From positions 170,388 through 234,387 of the forward strand of contig SJCO01000006.1 in NCBI GenBank assembly GCA_005217565.1: DNA of 64,000 bases. Reading direction: 5' to 3'. Position numbers and translations under genes: made by a program. This DNA comes from Puteibacter caeruleilacunae (GTDB lineage: Bacteria > Bacteroidota > Bacteroidia > Bacteroidales > Prolixibacteraceae). The notes under the pieces are model-generated. The model was given only the letters and a program-made list of their open reading frames with translations. It did no database searches and had not been told where the DNA came from. Shown here piece after piece: positions 61,846 to 64,000 of the stretch; within the stretch, counting starts at the first letter, position 1; each line of letters opens with the position of its first letter.

Positions 61846-63120
61846 TTAGTCGATCAAATCAAAACCACAGTAAGGAACCAATACTTCAGGAATTTTAATG
61901 CCTTCTGGTGTTTGATTATTTTCAAGTAATGCAGCAAGAATTCGAGGTAATGCCAAAGCACTTCCGTTAAGTGTGTGTGCAAGAACAGGCTTCTTCTCTC
62001 CTTCTTTTCTGTATCTTAACTTTAAGCGGTTAGCTTGATAGTCTACAAAGTTAGAGACCGAACTTACCTCAAGCCATCTTTCCTGAGCCGCAGAGTATAC
62101 CTCGAAATCGAAAGTTAGGGCAGAAGTAAAACTTAAGTCACCACCACAAAGTCTAAGGATGCGGAAGTTTAAACCTAGTTTTTCAATCAAAGCACTAACG
62201 TGAGCAACCATGTCATCAAGAATAGCATATGATTTCTCAGGAGTTGCAATTTGAACAATCTCTACTTTATCGAACTGGTGTAAGCGATTCAATCCACGTA
62301 CATCCGATCCGTAAGATCCTGCCTCGCGACGGAAACATGGGCTATATGCTGTGTTCTTGATTGGAAGATCTTTCTCATTAAGAATCACATCTCTATAGAT
62401 GTTGGTAACAGGAACCTCAGCAGTAGGAATCATATATAGATTGTCTTCTGTGATATGATACATCTGACCTTCCTTGTCAGGAAGCTGTCCGGTACCAAAT
62501 CCTGAGTCTTCATTTACCATTAGTGGAGGCATAACTTCAACATAACCACCATCACGGGCCTGGTCAAGGAAGAAGTTAATCAATGCTCTTTGAAGTCTTG
62601 CTCCTTTTCCTTTGTATACAGGGAATCCTGCACCAGTGATTTTATTTCCTAGTTCCCAGTCGATGATGTCATACTTAGTTGCAAGATCCCAGTGAGGAAG
62701 TGCATTTTCAGGAAGATTAGGCATTTCTCCATGAGTTGAAACAACCTCATTATCTTCATCACTTTTACCTGCAGGAACAGATTCGTGAGGGATGTTTGGG
62801 ATTTGAACTAGTAATTCATTCAATTGAACATCGATGTTACTGAATTCTTGTCCCAGGTCTTTAATATCTTCTTTTAATTGAGCTGTTTTATCTTTAGCAG
62901 CATTTGCTTCTTGTACTTTCCCTTGCTTAAAAAGATTACCAATTTCCTTGGAAAGTGAGTTCATTTCTGCTTTTTTCTGATCCAACTCTTGCTGAATCTC
63001 ATTCTTACGAGTGTAGATTGTACATACTTTTTCTACAACCTCCTTGGCATCAAAGTTCTTGACTGCCAGCTTTTCAATCACAAACTCTGGATTGTCTTTT
63101 ATAAATTTTAGACTAAGCAT
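61846..63120 (-). CDS. serS: Seryl-tRNA synthetase
   Basis: A 424-residue class II synthetase. MLSLKFIKDNPEFV starts the tRNA-binding coiled coil (about 1-110). Motif 2 is seen in CFRREAGSYG and motif 3 in LNGSALALPRILAALLENNQ. It loads serine onto tRNA-Ser. The ATG at 63120 matches the usual N-terminus; the frame extends nine codons further but that part is not conserved. Confidence 0.96.
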   Translation of the reverse strand: MLSLKFIKDNPEFVIEKLAVKNFDAKEVVEKVCTIYTRKNEIQQELDQKKAEMNSLSKEIGNLFKQGKVQEANAAKDKTAQLKEDIKDLGQEFSNIDVQLNELLVQIPNIPHESVPAGKSDEDNEVVSTHGEMPNLPENALPHWDLATKYDIIDWELGNKITGAGFPVYKGKGARLQRALINFFLDQARDGGYVEVMPPLMVNEDSGFGTGQLPDKEGQMYHITEDNLYMIPTAEVPVTNIYRDVILNEKDLPIKNTAYSPCFRREAGSYGSDVRGLNRLHQFDKVEIVQIATPEKSYAILDDMVAHVSALIEKLGLNFRILRLCGGDLSFTSALTFDFEVYSAAQERWLEVSSVSNFVDYQANRLKLRYRKEGEKKPVLAHTLNGSALALPRILAALLENNQTPEGIKIPEVLVPYCGFDLID

Positions 63121-63172
63121 TGGTTTTCTTTTTTTCTTAATTTTCAACGAAATGCAAAGGTAATAAATAAAT

Positions 63173-63207
63173 AAAAAAAATCTCCTACTTCAGAAGCAGG
63201 AGATTTT
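63173..63207 (-). terminator. Intrinsic terminator of rplU-rpmA
   Basis: On the minus strand AAATCTCCTGCTTC and GAAGTAGGAGATTT form a stem with one mismatch, followed by a T-run. Confidence 0.9.
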
Positions 63208-63229
63208 AATATCGTTGACTGACTGAATA

Positions 63230-63493
63230 TTATTCAGCAGCAAATGGTTCAACAGATACGTAAGACTTGTTATTGCGTTTTTTCTGGAATACCACTTTAC
63301 CATCGATAAGAGCGAATAAAGTATGATCTTTACCCATTCCTACGTTAGTACCAGGGTGGTGTGAAGTACCTCTTTGACGTACTAAAATGTTACCAGCTTT
63401 CGCGTTTTGTCCTCCAAAAATTTTTACCCCAAGTCGTTTACTTTCCGACTCGCGACCGTTCTTCGAACTACCGACTCCTTTTTTATGTGCCAT
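63230..63493 (-). CDS. rpmA: 50S ribosomal protein L27
   Basis: An 87-residue ribosomal protein: [23 protein letters not shown] is the typical start, and [19 protein letters not shown] is the core. Its N-terminal tail reaches the peptidyl-transferase centre. It starts directly with MAHKKG; no cleaved leader is seen. It follows rplU in the usual order. Confidence 0.97.
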   Translation of the reverse strand: MAHKKGVGSSKNGRESESKRLGVKIFGGQNAKAGNILVRQRGTSHHPGTNVGMGKDHTLFALIDGKVVFQKKRNNKSYVSVEPFAAE

Positions 63494-63515
63494 GGTAAAT
63501 TTCTTTTAAAGTTTC

Positions 63516-63827
63516 TTAAGCTTCAATTTCTTCAATTAGAATTTGGGTCAAGTACTGACGATGACCATTCTTCTTTTTGTAACCTTTTCTTCTTTTCTTT
63601 TTGAAAACGATTACTTTGTCATCTTTAAGATGATCAAGAACTTTGGCAGTAATTTTAGCACCCTCTACAACAGGAGTACCAACTTTTACTTCACCATTGT
63701 TGTCAACTAAAAGTACTTTTTCAAAATCAATGCTCGAGCCAACTTCGTTCTCTAAACGATGCACGAACAATTTTTTGTCTTTCTCAACTTTAAATTGTTG
63801 TCCAGCGATTTCAACAATTGCGTACAT
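63516..63827 (-). CDS. rplU: 50S ribosomal protein L21
   Basis: A 103-residue ribosomal protein: [19 protein letters not shown] and the basic [21 protein letters not shown] tail segment are typical. The ATG at 63827 is used; a TTG two codons earlier is not. It heads the rplU-rpmA transcript. Confidence 0.97.
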   Translation of the reverse strand: MYAIVEIAGQQFKVEKDKKLFVHRLENEVGSSIDFEKVLLVDNNGEVKVGTPVVEGAKITAKVLDHLKDDKVIVFKKKRRKGYKKKNGHRQYLTQILIEEIEA

Positions 63828-63912
63828 ATTCAACTTATTTCAAGTTAATTCCGGAAGGTGGGAAAAAACACATTCTCCACTTAGTCTGACCAACTCGGAA
63901 ATATTCGGAGTG

Positions 63913-63943
63913 CAAAAGTACATAAATTTGCATGATTACCAAA
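63913..63943 (-). promoter_or_regulatory. Promoter of rplU-rpmA
   Basis: On the minus strand TTTG (63943-63940), 19 bases, then TACTTTTG (63920-63913), a full Bacteroidota -33/-7 promoter. The leader of about 80 bases to the ATG has a small AACTT/AAGTT stem. Upstream of it, to 64000, I see no gene. Confidence 0.75.
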
Positions 63944-64000
63944 GTTTTATGAGAAAAACTGAGAATAATTACCGGTGTATATCCGTTTGATATTGTGCAA

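Noticed and set aside
63643-63990. Plus-strand frame over rplU and its promoter
   Set aside because: It is antisense to a ribosomal protein gene and crosses a full -33/-7 promoter on the other strand.

Overview
The window comes from a Bacteroidota chromosome, most likely a marine or host-associated glycan degrader. Signs of this are a hybrid two-component system with a periplasmic propeller sensor, a type IX secretion sorting domain on a sialidase, TAnnTTTG-type promoters, few Shine-Dalgarno sites, a nanA/nanE-type sialic acid route with a GlcNAc 2-epimerase, and low GC. I saw no tRNA, rRNA, CRISPR array, insertion sequence or phage gene.

Layout. 1-1384: end of an M1 aminopeptidase. 1460-20070: sialidase region with five GH33 sialidase genes (one fused to an SGNH esterase, one with LamG and a T9SS tail, one with a second beta-propeller), a GH20 hexosaminidase lipoprotein, a sulfatase, a YhcH/NanQ-like anomerase and the hybrid sensor. 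20261-21895: LctP-family permease. 21942-29167 (minus strand): epimerase, GH38 alpha-mannosidase, sugar porter and a URO-D-type methyltransferase, divergent from an AraC regulator. 30222-36657: GntR regulator and a corrinoid methyl-transfer operon (two URO-D-type methyltransferases, one fused to thioredoxin; a corrinoid protein; a CobW GTPase; a B12 methionine-synthase-activation-like protein). 37229-42644: sulfatase, creatininase-family hydrolase, a fourth URO-D methyltransferase and a sialate O-acetylesterase. 43198-48193: nanA lyase, NanM-type mutarotase fused to an SSS transporter, and nanE epimerase. 48410-64000: housekeeping genes (ppa, yifB-like ATPase, K+ channel, mutL, two rhomboids, greA, HIT protein, ruvC, EamA transporter, TPR protein, serS, rpmA, rplU).

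How it may work together (inference). Surface and periplasmic sialidases, the hexosaminidase and sulfatases take apart sialylated, sulfated glycans. Esterases remove O-acetyl groups. NanM-SSS imports sialic acid, NanA splits it to ManNAc and pyruvate, and NanE makes GlcNAc. The unusual part is a full corrinoid methyltransferase set placed between the sialidases and the nan genes. It suggests that the bacterium strips O-methyl groups from methylated sialic acids or other methylated sugars. Echinoderms carry 8-O-methyl and 8-O-sulfo sialic acids, often N-glycolyl, and molluscs carry O-methyl mannose. This would link the methyltransferases, the sulfatases, the LctP (lactate/glycolate) permease and the mannosidase operon into one marine-invertebrate glycan programme.

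Regulatory structure: a GTACCCC-type motif precedes three sialidase genes, with related C-rich sites before the GH20 operon and the second sulfatase. A TGTGATGG half-site is shared by the gntR promoter and the methyltransferase promoter. AATC-octamer arrays precede four transcription units or genes, three of them right at a start codon. Two long intergenic spacers hold 11-bp-period arrays, and a family of structured intergenic repeats flanks the nan genes.
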